The notes under the pieces were generated by a model. That model saw only the letters and a program-made list of their open reading frames with translations, was not told the DNA's origin and searched no databases. From contig NC_063061.1 in NCBI RefSeq assembly GCF_018812025.1, positions 38,085,366-38,149,365 on the forward strand: a DNA stretch of 64,000 nucleotides, given 5' to 3'. The number at the start of each line of letters is the position of its first letter. Within the stretch, counting starts at the first letter, position 1. Of this stretch, positions 23,171-36,630 are shown piece by piece. The position numbers and the translations under genes are program-made. The stretch comes from Megalobrama amblycephala (taxonomy: Eukaryota; Chordata; Actinopteri; Cypriniformes; Xenocyprididae).

Positions 23171-24061
23171 GGGATTAGAGGAAGTGAAAGGATAGGAATA
23201 AGATGGTTTTTTTATTACATTATGCTTAAACATACCCAGTCACAAAAAAAAAAAAAAAAACATTTAAGACTTTATATCACAGGGAAGAAGATGAGATGCT
23301 ACAGTAGGTCTTTAATGAATAATCCACACAAAGTAACATTGACAAAGGCAGGCAATGTAAGTACCGTCAACTATAGATGAGACCGGACCCATTAGAACAG
23401 AAGCACTGGAGCTTAAATACAAGAGAGCAATGAGAAAGTGCTGAATGAGTTAGCTGCCAGTGCTGAGAGAGGGTGGTCACTGAGTGGAGTTTTGGTTACT
23501 AGGAGGGTGGGTAGTATAATTCAAATGGCAATCCCGGTGATAATAATGTGTGTTTGCTTAAGTTTGATGGCACCATGCATTGAGTTGTGTACAGCAACAG
23601 ATACAAAAGATCAATGAAATAATGTTACTCATGGCTAAACTCCTATACAGCCTGAGCCAAACAAATACAAAATGGAAATCTATTTGTAGAAGACATTTTG
23701 ACTAAACACATTAATAAAATGTAGGGGGGAATGTGGGAATGTACTATTTGTCTATCTCTCTGTTTTATTTTTCTGTATCTTACTAAAGGACTAGGGTCCC
23801 TTTCAAGCAATGCTATACGTAAGACCTGTTTCCTGTCAGAGGCGAAGTCACTCCCCAGTCACCGGAAAGAAGAACTTTCTGCTTGCATAGCACGAACCGA
23901 CTTACTCTCGGCTCCTCTCTGCTGATTGACGATACTGATATTCTCCACCTCAGGCTTTTGTCTCTCCCTTCAGACTGGTCTAACACACATTTTTGGAGGA
24001 CTGGCTGTGGATGTAAAGCTTTGTTGATATAAAACAGACTGCTGAGAGTTTTTGCCTGGCT

Positions 24062-24073
24062 GAAAGTGAAATT
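24062..24073 (+). promoter_or_regulatory. ISRE-like element of TRIM-C
   Basis: GAAAGTGAAATT matches the GAAANNGAAACT core except at one base. It ends 18 bases before the ATG. A TATA-like GATATAAAAC lies upstream at about 24027-24036. Confidence 0.52.
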
Positions 24074-24091
24074 TTTAAGTGACTTGGAAGA

Positions 24092-27000
24092 ATGGCATCT
24101 AGTTCTTTTTTTGAGGAGGATTTGTCTTGTCCAGTGTGCTTAGATATTTTTAGAAATCCTGTCGTTCTGTCCTGTAGTCACAGTTTCTGTGAACATTGTA
24201 TTCAGAGGTTTTGGAGAAAGAATTCATCTAAAACATGTCCAGTTTGCAGAAAAGAATCTTCACACAAACATCCTCAATTAAATTTGGCTTTGCGGAACCT
24301 GTGTGAAACCTACCAACAAGAGAGAATACAGAAATCTCCATCTGGAGTCTGCAGCGATCACAATGAGAAGCTCAAACTCTTCTGTCTGGATGATCAACAG
24401 CTCGTGTGTTTGGTGTGTCGAGACTCCAGAAAACACTCCAACCACAGATTCTGTCCTGTCGACGAAGTTGCGATGGACAATAAGGTCAGATAAATGATGT
24501 TTAAAACATTTTATTTAACGATTAAACATAAACGGACAGATATTTTCACACTGACAAAAATATTTATAATATAATTACTGAATTTATTCACAAATATCTT
24601 GTAAAACTATATCAGCGAGCTTCCTCTTTCAAGTTTAGGCTTACTCTTTTAAACCCACTCAAAGCATTTTGTTCCGACTTGAAAAATTACACTTTTCTTA
24701 GTTTAATTGTATTAAGAGAATAAAGGTACACTACAAAAAAAAAAAAAAAAAACGTCTTGAAGAGCCCTTTATATGCTGAAATGGTTCTTTGTGTTTAGTG
24801 TTCTTTATTCCCGCCTTTTTGTTTTTCAAATCTGTAACTGTCAAAGCCACATCATTACTGGTTTCCTGGAGCTCAACCATACACAGACTCTAAAAAAAAG
24901 ATGATGGTTCTTTACTCATAGTAACAGCTGTACTTAGAACTAGTGCTGCCATAAATCTGTATCACTTTTTTTTTCTTTTTTTTAAATGGACCTTTATTTT
25001 GACCTTTCAGATTTCAACAGCAGCATTTTTTAGCTTTAATATTCACAATACTCTATTCCGTATCGATATCTGATTCAGTGTACAGCCATACTTTTGATTT
25101 ATTCATCCAAAAATTGCCAAATTGACAGTAAGTTCTATTTGTGACTGGATTCAGTGATTTCATCCGTGTTTTCTGCATCGCGGAAATCTTATGGCTCTAC
25201 ATGGTATTTGCAGTATTAAAGAGAGTTAGTTGGGAGTTATTTATTGTTGTGTTATTAAATTGTTTCCATTAGTGTAAGAAGGGTATGCAGTTTAATAGAG
25301 GTCCGCTTTCTGTACGCTCTACATTAAGCTTCATTGATTAGAGACAGCAGGTGTTTCAGCTACGCACCGGTATGGAGGTTTTTGAAAAATAGAGGGTATG
25401 CATCGATGCCAGCCCCTGCTGACTTTTCCCGCCAGAACACCCTCAGATGGACTGAGAGGCAAAAGAACCTGCTGCATGACTGGATTTAATAGGGGGAACT
25501 GCGAAAATGTGAGTAAAGCTAACGATTACACTAAAGGTTGGGATCGAAATGGTTCCTTATGACATGTCAAAGAAACCTAATCCATGGATATTGCATGCAG
25601 CCAGGAGTCGAGTTTCCTGACATTATATGTGCCTGATTTCGACGCCGGGGAAATATATAAAGTAAATCTGCCAATGAAAGCCATATATAACTACAATATA
25701 GGTAGGTCTAAATCAGAGTGATCACTTATATCAATGTTATATATTGTCATATTGTCCAGCCCTAAAACTTTTTTTTGTCAGTGTTTATTTAAAAACACCC
25801 AATTATGCAGAATATGAGATGGTAAATATTTAATTGATCAGTTGTCAACACAATATATAACAATACAATATATAGGGTATGATTTTACTGCAAAATCCAA
25901 CATTTTGACACAAAATGATAACTGCAAATCCATGTTTCTCTGCCTGGAATCCAGTTGTTATGTGAATTGCATTGATCCATTTGCTTCTTTTTTTCTGTAG
26001 CTTTCGTCAGTCTGTAAAAAATATACCTCAGATTTTAAGACAGATCTATTTGAAGAGTTTGGTTCCAAAACGCGATAAACGCCATTTTAAAAAAAAGTGT
26101 TTCCGCCAAAATCAGTATTGTATGTGGTCGATATTGAAAAGTCATTTATTAATTTTGCGCAAAATGCGATATCCGTCGTGTTATTCTGTCATGTTTTCTC
26201 CCTTTCTTTCCAAAACGCGACAAACGCCAGTCTCCTTTCTCTGCAGAATGCGATATATCCGCTCAACCAATCACAGCGCTCCATTCCACCCACTGTAAAC
26301 ATCGAAGGCTTTTTTTAAAAAGACGTTTTTAAAGGATTAGTCCACTTTTAAATAAACTTTTCCTGATAATTTACGAACCCCCATGTCATCCAAGATGTCC
26401 ATGTCTTTCTTTCTTCAGTCTAAAAGAAATTAAAGTTTTTGATGAAAACATTCCAGGATTTTTCTCCTTATAGTGGACTTCAATGGGCACCAAACAGTTG
26501 AAGGTCAAAATTAGTTTCAGTGCAGCTTCAAATTGTTCAACATGATCCCAGATGAGAAATAAGGGACTTATCTAGTGAAACCATCGCTCATTTTCTGAAA
26601 AAAATTGAAAATTATATATGTTTTAATCATAAATGCTCATATTGAACTAGCTCTCTTCTTCTTCTCCTCTATTAGAATTCTGGCAGTGTAGACACTGCTA
26701 AGCGTAATACTGCCCTCAACAGGTCAAAGTTTGAACTAATTGTTATATACTATTGAACTAGCATATTGCATATAAAAATTAGTTCAAACTTTGACCTGTG
26801 GAGGGCAGTAATACGCTTAGCAGTGTCTACACTGCTGGAATTCTAATAGAGGAGAAGAAGAAGAGATCCTTTAATGCCAATGTACTAGGCAAACGTGTTT
26901 ATTTAACCGTGCGGTGGCGCCAGATACTCTTTAATCGGTAATGACAAATAATTTATAACATTAACAAGATGACCCGTTGAATTCATTTTGGGAGCGAGGG

Positions 27001-29362
27001 CTGAATGTAGACTTTTATTAGTAAAATGCCTGTATATAAGAAATATTGGCAAAGTTTAGACTCTGTCATATGTGAATCAACTTACTTTGTTGTGTATTTT
27101 CAATTTGAAAAATAACTTTTATATTGATGGATAAATTGCATTTTGAAAAAAAAAAGTGTCATGGATTTATTGCATTTTGGGGAATAAATATGTTTTTATA
27201 ATAAAACTTTTTTGAATTTTTAATGTTTTTTTAACCAAAAGATGCTATGTGAAAGTTTGAAACAGAAAATAGTTGTTTTCATCTTGCCACTTGGTAAAGA
27301 AAACACCTTTTTAATCAAATTAATCAAAATGGAGTTATTGCGTTTTGGAACCAAACTCTTCATTTGTACAGTCAACAGCACAGCTCTTTCCCGTTTTGGA
27401 TGTGTTTTGTGTGTTTTTCGCGGTGTGCATTCACGCTGAAAACCAATGCTGCCGCTTAGTCTTTCTGCCACTTAGTGGGCGTAACCGTAGACATCAGTCT
27501 CGAAATTGAAACCGGTATACTACCCAGCACTGCTTGTGTTTTGTTAAAGAACCCTTTATATGCTGAAATGGTTATTTATTCCCACCTTTTTGTTTTTTAA
27601 ATCTGTAACTGTCAGCCACCACATTACTGATTTTCTGGAGCTCAGCCATCTAATTACATAGACTGGCTACACACTCTGTCACGGATTGCACAGAGACGAG
27701 AAGGTAGGATCCATGTGCAGCTTTAATGGAGTAATCCAGAAATACAAAAAACAAGAAAAACACAAAGAAAACCAGAAACATCCATGAAAACACCATAACA
27801 AAAGCAAAAAACAAACCAGGAATAAATAGACAGACACTTATGAACAAACACAAAACAGCTGGGTGCAATGAACGGGATAATGAGTCCGGGAAGTGGGTTA
27901 TGGGAATTGTAGTTCAAATGATGAAAACCAAAAGTCCAGTTTGGAGTGCCCTCTAGTGGCAGACAAGGGCACTCCCAGTAATGATCATGACACACTCTCA
28001 ACAGGTAAATGATTTCATTATTAAAATGTCTATAAATTTTAACCAGTTACAGTTTTTAATGTTTCGATACTGTAGTCATTCTGATGTAGAACCCTGAAGT
28101 GCTGCACTGTTTACTTCAACAACAGCGTCAGCTGACTCAGAAATTGTTGAATGAAGTGGTTATTGTTTTGTTTTTTGTTCACAATAAGTATTCTCGTCGC
28201 TTCATAACATTTAGGTTGAAACTAGTGCTGGGCGGTATACCAGTTCATATGGTATACCGGTTTCAATTTCGAGACCGATATGAATTTTTCAAAAACCGCC
28301 ATACTGGTGTAGCTGAAACAGCTGCTGTCTCTATTCAGTGGCCATGAAGAGCAATGTAGAGTGCATAGAGCGTGGACTTCTATTAACTGCATACCCTTCT
28401 TACACTATTGGAAACAACTTTATTACACAACAATAAATAACTCAAAAAACAAACTCTTTAATACTGCGCATGCAGAGCCAAATGATTTCCGCGATGCAGA
28501 AAATGGATGAAATCACAGAATCCAGTCACAAATAGAACTTACTGCATTAAGTGGAATGTTTTACAATGAATCGGATATCGATACGGACTAGTGTCTGTGA
28601 ATATTAAAGCTAAAAATTACTGCTATTGAAATCTGAAGTCTGTATGAAAGAGCGCAGCATTTTCATCTACTACATACTGATGCACACGTGATGATCGCGA
28701 TGATTTCAGTGTCTGCTGTCTCACTCACTATACATGAACTTCATCTGCAGAGCTGCTCTTAGAGTATTTTTAAGAACATTCATGCTGTTTAATTTGATAA
28801 AACTATCGATATTTGTCAATTATATACACAGGAAGTCAAACGTCTCCACAATCCTGTCAAAATAAAAGTTCGGTATAACATGAAATAACAGAAATATACT
28901 ATTGTACAATTGAGTGTACTTCGATTAATAGAGATAATAGCCTAATAATAATAATAATTATAATAATAATAATAATTACACCGTAGGTCTTCGTTGAAAT
29001 GACAGATATTGCACAGTAAAAATGTAGCCTACTTATTAATATTATTAATTTAATTAAATTAATGATTGTTTTAAACTAAATTGTTAGCTTTATTAACTGA
29101 ACTGATTTGATTGAATTTTTATTTGTTCTTACTATGTTTATATAATGTATTCCTTGTACTCCTGACAGTAAAATATGCCAAAAAAAAAAAAAAAAAGAAA
29201 GAAAAAAAAACGTGATATACCGTGAAACCACCAGAATCTTAAAAAAACCCATGATACAGATTTTTGGTCATACCGCCCAGCACTAGTTAAAATATTGTAG
29301 TCACATTGACTATTTAACAATGTCTTTACTACCTCTCTGGGCCTTCAAAGTGGAAATTGGCA

Positions 29363-29406
<44 letters not shown>

Positions 29407-30912
29407 GAAAATGGCACAGAGGGGAAGGAGATAAAAACTATTTACAGCTTTGACCAGACACACCTGGGTAAGTGACATATGTACGCAATTTGTTGCAAAA
29501 ACCATCCCGATAGGTCTAAAATATAAACACTTACCATAGTGAATTAGGGTAAGACAAAAACACATTTTGGAAGAAGGATGCATTGAGAAAGATGTATTGA
29601 CTAATCATTTAAATTTTGTAACATGCATTACATACCTTTAAGTTATAAAACAGAGAGTGCATTTGTGTGCATCAGTCAGCTGTACTATATAAAATAATAA
29701 AATATCAACAAAAGAACGGCAAGACACTATTTTTATTTTGCTTTCAGAAGGAACTTGGATATTCACTGGGACACTTACAGAAGAAACTGAGAATATTTAT
29801 GAATTTTAAACAGACTTTGGATCAAACTGCTCAACAAATTAAGGTTTGAAATAAACAGTGATTTAAGCAATTCTAGAAATGTGTGTATTGATACAGATTT
29901 AGTTTATCCTTTATATTGTTGTGTAAAAATGTCTTTAATTTCAGATTCAGACTCAAGACACAGAGATTCAAATAAATAGGGAGTTTGAGAAACTTCACCA
30001 GTTTCTACGCAAAGAAGAAGCAGCCAGAATAAAAGCGCTGAGAGAAGAAGAGAAGCAGAAGAGTCAGAAGATAAAGCAGAAGATTGAAGAGACGACCAAA
30101 CAGATTTCATCTCTCACAAACACAATCAGAGACATAGAGAAGCAGATGAAGGCTGAAGATGTGTCATTCCTGCAGGTGTCAATGCATCTTCATTATTCTG
30201 TGGTAACATGAATGTCATTTTCAAAATATGAAAACCAAATTCAGTTTTGCTGAATGATGTTATTTTCATTACAGAACTTTAAGAGCACATTGCAAAGGTT
30301 TGTGTTTTTATTTCTGGTTGATCTTTTCTGTGGTTCTGAATCAGCAGAATCGTTGACTCCTGAATGTTTTCCAGAGCTCAGATTAAACTGCCGGATCCAC
30401 AGAATATTACAGAGATGATCAGTGTCCCGAAACACCTGAGCAACCTAAAGCTCACTGTGTTGCAGAAGATGCAGGACAACATGAAAAGTAAGTGTGTATC
30501 AGAACACGTCAATGATGTCTATGGTTATTCACCTTGTATGTGTGAATAAGTGTGTATCTGTCCTCTCTTTTTAGCCTCGGATGTCAACACACATGCATAT
30601 AGGCCCCCACTCCCACCACGCAATTTCAACAAAGGGGGAGCACCCAAACCCATTTTACACAATTTCAACAGAGCTGGAGCCCCCCGACCATCACCATCTC
30701 CACTCCCACCCACACTCAAACCCATTTTACACAATTTCAACAGAGCAGGAGCCCCCCCACCATCACCATCCCCACTCCCACCCACACCGCCACCCATTTT
30801 ACACAATTTTAACAGAGCTGGAGAACCCCCACCACCCACACAAAATTGTGAGATTCAGTTCCCAGGTGTCAAAAGTTTAGTGAAGAAAATAAATGAACAA
30901 ATGAGGATGTGA
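24092..30912 (+). CDS. TRIM-C: RING/B-box/coiled-coil TRIM protein with a proline-rich repeat tail
   Basis: Exons 24092-24484, 29748-29843, 29945-30175, 30275-30297, 30375-30487 and 30575-30912 join in frame to 397 residues. RING ligands are Cys13/16/28, His30, Cys33/36/49/52; B-box2 ligands are Cys87, His90, Cys98, Asp101, Cys106, Cys109, His115 and His118. The coiled coil (132-285) is more Lys-rich than in A, B or G. The 112-residue tail starts [12 protein letters not shown], has three copies of a proline-rich unit ([13 protein letters not shown] then PSPSPLPPT; 24 residues, 72 bp) and ends with a conserved [15 protein letters not shown] segment. Proline-rich stretches could bind SH3 or WW domains; that is inference. 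Intron 1 is 5.3 kb, so linkage of exon 1 to the rest rests on order and on the same layout in TRIM-E. Confidence 0.75.
24940..25395 (-). mobile_element. Partial transposon, inverted relative to 28222-29286
   Basis: It contains the complement of sequence at about 28290-28640, for example the stretch around 'gtgactggattcagtgattt'. The two copies face each other within the same intron. Confidence 0.55.
26651..26865. repeat. Long hairpin with about 100-bp inverted arms
   Basis: The left arm (ctctcttcttcttctcctct...) and the right arm (...aggagaagaagaagag) are near-perfect complements around an AT-rich loop near 26750. It lies inside a dispersed repeat that starts around 26331 (aaaggattagtccactttta). 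Confidence 0.8.
27677..27992 (-). mobile_element. Solo LTR with 5-bp target duplication
   Basis: The element runs TGTCACGG...CATGACA and is flanked on both sides by CACTC (27672-27676 and 27993-27997). On the minus strand an ATTAAA signal lies near the end, so the minus strand is the likely sense strand. A solo LTR is the usual product of recombination between the two LTRs of an element. Confidence 0.8.
28222..29286. mobile_element. Non-autonomous DNA transposon with CTAGTGCTGGGCGGTAT ends
   Basis: The left end CTAGTGCTGGGCGGTAT is matched by its complement at the right end (ATGACC variant, ...CGCCCAGCACTAG). No transposase is present. An AAT microsatellite and an A-rich tract are inside. 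Confidence 0.7.
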
Positions 30913-30931
30913 AGAAAATACAACTGAAATG

Positions 30932-31936
30932 TTAAAGGCACAATATGTAAGGTTTTTGCAGTAAAATATTCAAAAACCACTAGGCCAGTGTTATATATTT
31001 TGTTCACTTGAGTACAATATCCCAAATGTTTCCAACTAATTGTAAATCGTGAGGAAAATTGCAGTTTTACCCAAGGCTCCGGGACGTGTGAGGAGTCGCC
31101 TGTCAATTGCGTCATACCCGCATTACCCTCGGTTTCCGGTTTTATTTTGTAGAACGGAGACGCTTTAATATGTTACACGTTTTAAAAGACAAGGGAACAA
31201 CTGTTTTGATATATTTATAGACAGAAAACAAATTGTTGTTATATAGCTCAACACGTTTAGTCTTATTGCTTAAATCTAATTTTCATGCTTTACCACGCCT
31301 CAGAGAAAAACACTATTTTGTCAAGTAGCTAACATAGCATAATCAGATGCAGCTTTATTTTTAGTAACAGTAATACAGCATTTTCTCCATCATACAATAC
31401 GTTTTAAAATTAATTGCATGCCATTTATCAACACAAGCCATCCAGCATTTAATATTATATTCTAAAACTGCAGTGTGTAACAGTGTCTCACAGCAGCCGC
31501 AGAGCGAACGCACAGAGTAACATTATAACATCATTTTCATCAACATTTTCAACACACTCAAATGTATCTAATATGAGGAACAGAGCTGTGTTACCTCATA
31601 CTCATGACCTGAAAAGCGGAAGCGACACCGGCAACTGTGGCATAATAAAAGTCCCACTGCTTGTGAGTTGTGTGTTGCACAATCACTCCAGCTCCTCGTT
31701 CAGCTCCACAACACTCGGTTCTGCTCTGCTTCATACTACAGTAACGTTAATAATCGCATCCATGAACATGATTTTTTCCTGAGTTCTATCCCAGTTCTTT
31801 TGCACCATCCGTTGAGATGGAGACCACATGTCCCAAGATTCCGCACTCAAACTTGGCGTCATCAAGCTACGCCTTTGTTTTGAATAGGCCTCTAACGACC
31901 TCTAGCGGACAGAATTCTTACATACTGCACCTTTAA
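30932..31936. mobile_element. DNA transposon immediately 3' of the TRIM-C stop codon
   Basis: The ends are TTAAAGGCACAATATGTAAG and, on the complement of the right end, TTAAAGGTGCAGTATGTAAG. It starts 20 bases after the TRIM-C stop and so probably supplies most of the 3' UTR. A truncated copy follows TRIM-E at the same place (about 45014-45340), so it predates the block duplication. Confidence 0.7.
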
Positions 31937-31987
31937 CATAATTACATCAATGTTGTAATCCTTTCACACACTTTTCACTGTAAAACA

Positions 31988-32255
31988 TTTTCAGCTGGTT
32001 AATCTTAGAAATGAAAGTTCATCTGCTGCCTTAAAAATGTGAGTTAACTAAACATAAGTTAACTCAATTTGAAGATAACCTTTGCTTCAACTTACAAATA
32101 GTCAAGACAATGGATTACTTTAACTTTAATTTTTAACTTAACTTATTGTTGTCTTGACTATTTTTGAGTTGAAACAAAGGTTATCTACAAGTTGAGTTAA
32201 CTCACAATTTTAAGGCAGCAGGTGAACTTTCATTTCTAAGTTTAGCCAGCTGAAA
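31988..32255. repeat. Foldback element with about 120-bp arms
   Basis: The arms TTTCAGCTGG... and ...CCAGCTGAAA are near-perfect complements, containing 'gaaatgaaagttcatctgct' and its complement around a central AT-rich loop. Confidence 0.8.
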
Positions 32256-33965
32256 AGTCTCTTTTTTTCTGAAATCTATTTTTTTTTATTTAAATCAAAT
32301 CAAATTTTATTTAAAAGGCACATTTAAAATCAACCATGGTTGGCCAAAGTGTTGTACATGACAGTAAAAAACAAAAATAAAAACAGGAAACACAATAGAA
32401 TTATGAAAAATTAAAAGCACAAGAGAAAAGATGAATTTTAATCATGAATTTAAATTAAGCTAATGTAGAAGCAGTTCTAATATGTAGTGGTAATATATAT
32501 TTAAAGCTGCTGTCCATAATTTTTTTGGTTAAAAATTATCTAAAATCAATTTTTGAGCAAGTATAACCAGCCAGTGTTCAAAACTATCTCTTTACCTTAG
32601 CCCAAATCACAACAGTAAGCTTGTAATAATGTTTTCTAATAAAATCGGTACTGGTGGAAATTCGAGCATGCAGCCATTCCTCTTTTTTTCATTGTGTCAC
32701 ATCTGTTTACATAAAGGAGTCCCAGATAGGCTATATGGCATGTGAGGATCATTTATAGCCTTTTCTCACAGCAGCTGGAATAATTAAACTTATCATTTTG
32801 ATGGCGGATTGTATGGTATGACAAATTAACGTTAGAGATTAGACTGTACAGAAATGGAAATCTACAGGTAACACCAATACACACTAAATACACAGTCACG
32901 CAATGCTGATGTTGTTCACATTAACAATTTGAGAACATAGTATAATAATAATTTGCACGGTTTGATGTGATATGAGCTAAACAATCGTTAGGTTTAATCA
33001 CCATTTATTGTAACGCTGGACTCTGGCGTATTGTTTTATTGTTATGACAATGATGACAATTGTTGTTACTGTTTTTTTTTTTCTCTCTTTTTTTAAGCAT
33101 TTAATAATAATAATAATAAATTACCTATAAATGTATGTATAGTATTTTTCTACTACTGTAATATTTAGATGAGTTAGATTTGCTACATTATTATGGTCAA
33201 GAGGAAATTGTACTTCAGCAGAAATACTTTACATCTCCATTTATCAGTCCATTCAAATGTTTCAAATACATAGACACTGTTAAAATATGTTCATTATGTC
33301 CTCAGTTGTGTATTGATGTAATGCTGTACTGTTCTGTATTATGCATGTGTGTAAGCCACAAGGGGGCACTAAAGTATAAGCTACAGAAGACGCATTTGCA
33401 TTATTATGTTTGTCCCAGTTGTTTTACGGTTCTTTTACGGTTGTTTTACTGAAGGCTGTCTGACCGTGAGACTGATATGTCAGCAGCTAGAAAAATAAAT
33501 ATGCCAAGAACGGCTAAAGATGATTAATCTCTGTCGTCCACTCTTTTCCTCCGAATGCAACGCTAGCTGCAACAATAGTGTATAACTCAACAGACACAAT
33601 ATACAATATGGTGCGATAAACCAAAAATAAATAAACAAATAAATTAACGTCAAAAAAGGGCAGCTTGCACAATCTACTCCTCTTTGATTGTCTCGTTAAG
33701 ATGATGCAGAAGTGCCTTCCAAAAAAGAGTTTTTTGACCCCTACACCCTTCATCCCTTCGAAGCTCTCACTCCGGAGGGCATAGGGATGAGCTCTTCCGA
33801 ATGGAACGCAGGGCCAGCCTCCCTTATTTGACACACCCTCTTCAGGTCTTCAGGTCAGTCTCTCTCTATAATGAGCTGATGAGTTGAATCAGGTGTGTTG
33901 TTGGATGAGCATACAAAATGTGTAGTGCTGGTTTGAAAACCCCCTGGCCTATCCTAACTTTAACT
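32256..33965. other. Intergenic region upstream of TRIM-D
   Basis: No gene is seen from 32256 to 33120; it is AT-rich with short A and T tracts and an AAT run at about 33104. Homology to the TRIM-B upstream region begins near 33122 and continues to TRIM-D, interrupted by a solo LTR (33278-33592). Confidence 0.55.
33278..33592 (+). mobile_element. Solo LTR with 5-bp target duplication and empty site at TRIM-B
   Basis: TGTTAAAA...ACTCAACA is flanked by GACAC on both sides (33273-33277 and 33593-33597). The duplicated block upstream of TRIM-B has the uninterrupted sequence 'atagacacaatata' (around 17040), an empty site. The insertion therefore followed the block duplication. Confidence 0.85.
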
Positions 33966-33977
33966 AAAAGTGAAACT
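33966..33977 (+). promoter_or_regulatory. ISRE-like element of TRIM-D
   Basis: AAAAGTGAAACT matches the ISRE core except for the first base. It lies 41 bases before the ATG and just before the short upstream ORF at 33983-34006. Confidence 0.5.
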
Positions 33978-33982
33978 AAAAG

Positions 33983-34006
33983 ATGGACTTTGAGATTCAT
34001 TTCTAA
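33983..34006 (+). promoter_or_regulatory. Upstream ORF MDFEIHF before TRIM-D
   Basis: Identical in protein to the upstream ORFs of TRIM-B and TRIM-F. It may simply be inherited with the duplicated promoter. Confidence 0.4.
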
Positions 34007-34864
34007 GTTTTACAAAAAATGGCGTCTAGATCATTTTCCGAGGAGGATTTATCTTGTCCGGTTTGCTGTGACATTTTTATAAATCCTGTTCTCCTGCCAT
34101 GTAGCCACAGTGTTTGTTCAGTCTGTATTCAGAGGTTTTGGAACAATAAAAGATTTAAAGAGTGTCCGGTTTGCCGAGGAAGATCTTCAAATGATTGTCC
34201 TCCGTTGAATCTGACTTTGAGGAACCTGTGCGAGAGTTTCCTACAGGAGAAAAGATCTTCATCTGGAGATGAAACGGTCTGCAGTGTTCACAATGATAAA
34301 CTCAAACTCTTCTGTCTGGATGATCAACAGCCCGTGTGTTTGGTGTGTCGAGACTCCAGAAAACACTCCAAACACAGATTCTGTCCCATCGATGAAGCTG
34401 CGATGGACCATAAGGTCAGATAAATTATGTTCAAAACATTTTATTAAATCATCAAATATCAATATTAAAAAATGTTGGGTTATACACACAGGAACAATGC
34501 AGACTTTTTTAATAAGTTAAAGGATTTGAGATCATAAAGATTATATATCGGATAAACCAAAGAGCAAAATTTGCTAAATTTGTCTCTTTAATTTAATATT
34601 CTGATTTTTATCCTGATTTAAATCCATTATCAGATTGTAAAAGTTGTAAAACGGCTAATTTTATGCTAGTAAATGTTTACATTTTAAATTGTATTGTATC
34701 GGTGAAGTATATTCTAAGTATACTCAGAATTAATAAATAAATAACTGTGTGGTTTTAAGATATTTGCTATGGAAGCTTATGGGTAGCAATATACAATTTG
34801 AAATGTAATATGCAAAATGGCAATGCATTTCTGTATTTAAATTTACATTTTCCATACCATATTA

Positions 34865-35043
34865 GGGCTGGGCGATGTATCGAATGCTTTTGTCACGCGC
34901 ATTTCTTCAGTAAAGCCGGTTCCCTGATTACCGCTAAATCGCCATCACCTGCTTTCAAATGGAGCGGCATTTAATAGACAGAGCCGTAGATCACTGATAA
35001 GCCACGCAATATCGCGTTCAATATCGATATGTATCGCCGATAT
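34865..35043 (+). mobile_element. Small MITE (tagggctgggcgatgtatcg)
   Basis: Absent from the matching position in TRIM-B (ccatatgcaacgtttggag near 18353). A related copy in the opposite orientation lies at 55210-55424 in TRIM-G intron 1, sharing the complement of 'cgccatcacctgctttcaaa'. Confidence 0.65.
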
Positions 35044-36445
35044 GTATGGAGCAAAATAATTAATTTGCTATTTCCTACTAATGTTCAATTTAAACATTTT
35101 AACGTTTTGTAAGTTGCAAAGTTAAAAATGTGACAAAGAAAAATATCACGTCGCAATATTGGAAATTCTTCGGTTTTAAACCAGTCAGTGGATATCACAC
35201 AAGCAATGTGCAAACTTTGCGCGAGAGTTATAAGTCTCAAACCCCATTCATTTGTTCATTATGTAGGCCTAAAGAGCCAAAAGTAAAAACTGCCGAGCTT
35301 TCGGCGCATCGGAGACGACGAGAGAGAAAATCCTAATAAATGTATTTAATATTTGTCTTGTGGACCATAGTGAAGAAAAAAGTCACAAAGAATAAGTCGT
35401 ATATAGTCTTAATAGTTAATTTTAATTATAGGCCTATGATTCATTGTATCATATAATCGACCTGTTTTTAAATCAACGATCTTTTTTTATTAGACGGCTC
35501 TGTGGAATACTTGATTCTGATTGGTCAATCGCGCCATCCAGCGGTATGTTATGCTGCCTTCACATGCTATCAGAAACTTGATGATTCCAACTTAAGTCTG
35601 ATTACGAGCTCATCGCATAAAAGTTTTGAAATAGTTTTCTAATTAATTAAGTTTTCTATTTCTGCATTGCAGACCTCTATTCTAAGACCACGGTACCCGA
35701 AAAGATTTCTTGCTAGCCGGGATTAAATTTTGAATGAAAGGCGGATTGCAGTTGGTAACTATAGTATACTTTAAGCGGGAGCGGGCGGTCTGACAGGTCG
35801 CTCCCGAGATGCTTTGACATCAGCGCATCTGTGCTTGAACTTGAAGTGAACAAAACTTTCTGCACTGGTGGCGTTCACACAGTCACCAGTTCCTTGTCCT
35901 GAGAAACCTGGCAAGATATGTTCTTTGCATTAGAGGTCTGCGCGAGTGCACCTTCAGAGAACATTCAACCTTTGTGATCAGATTTTGGAGGAGAGACGTT
36001 CTGAAACGGTCGTCAGTCAGCACCATTCTGTTCTTGCAGATGTTAAAAAAGATTTCATTTTGCAGTATATATGTATTTTTGGCCTAGCCTATAGCCTAGT
36101 TTTGAGGGACATGTTGTAGGCTATTTAATTTAGTCTTTTTTCCCCCTGTGATATTTAGCCCATTATTCTTTGTGACATTTTTTTTCTCTGACTTTTTTTA
36201 GGGTGTTGACAGCATCATAAGACAAATAACAAATAAAAATCTTGTATATGTTATGCAACATTGTATATTTATCCTAGCCTGGGTGCCAGCCCGAACCCCG
36301 CCCACAACATTTTTTTGTCATATCATATTCTGACTAGAATTGAGTATGACCACGTCAGGCTATATTTATCCCCAATCACTATCTTTCTTTAGGGGAAGTT
36401 TAAATAAGAGATTCTGGAAACGATCTAAATTTAGAGGGACCCGTC

Positions 36446-36569
36446 CAAGGGCGTAGATTTGGTTTCAACATTGGGGGGGTTGAACGTTGGTATGCTGCCT
36501 GTTATTTTTTTTTTTTAATTTAAAAAAAAAATCTGTTTTTATGTGTAGCGTTATTGGATAATTTATTTC

Positions 36570-36630
<61 letters not shown>

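Larger units (their letters stand above)
20320..24061. other. Intergenic repeats between TRIM-B and TRIM-C
   Basis: No gene is supported. Contents are a poly-T tract (about 20848-20866), a transposon (21268-22956), a dispersed repeat (22998-23170), and from about 23560 the TRIM-C upstream region, which is conserved before TRIM-E (from about 38970). Confidence 0.5.
24485..29747. other. Intron 1 of TRIM-C, 5.3 kb of transposable elements
   Basis: No additional coding exon is seen. It contains an inverted partial element (24940-25395), an end resembling a 'tccagccctaa' MITE near 25760, a pair of inverted arms (26056-26077 and 27340-27361, gtttggttccaaaacgc and complement), a hairpin (26651-26865), a solo LTR (27677-27992), a transposon (28222-29286) and AAT microsatellites (about 28945-28976 and 29369-29404). 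Confidence 0.6.
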
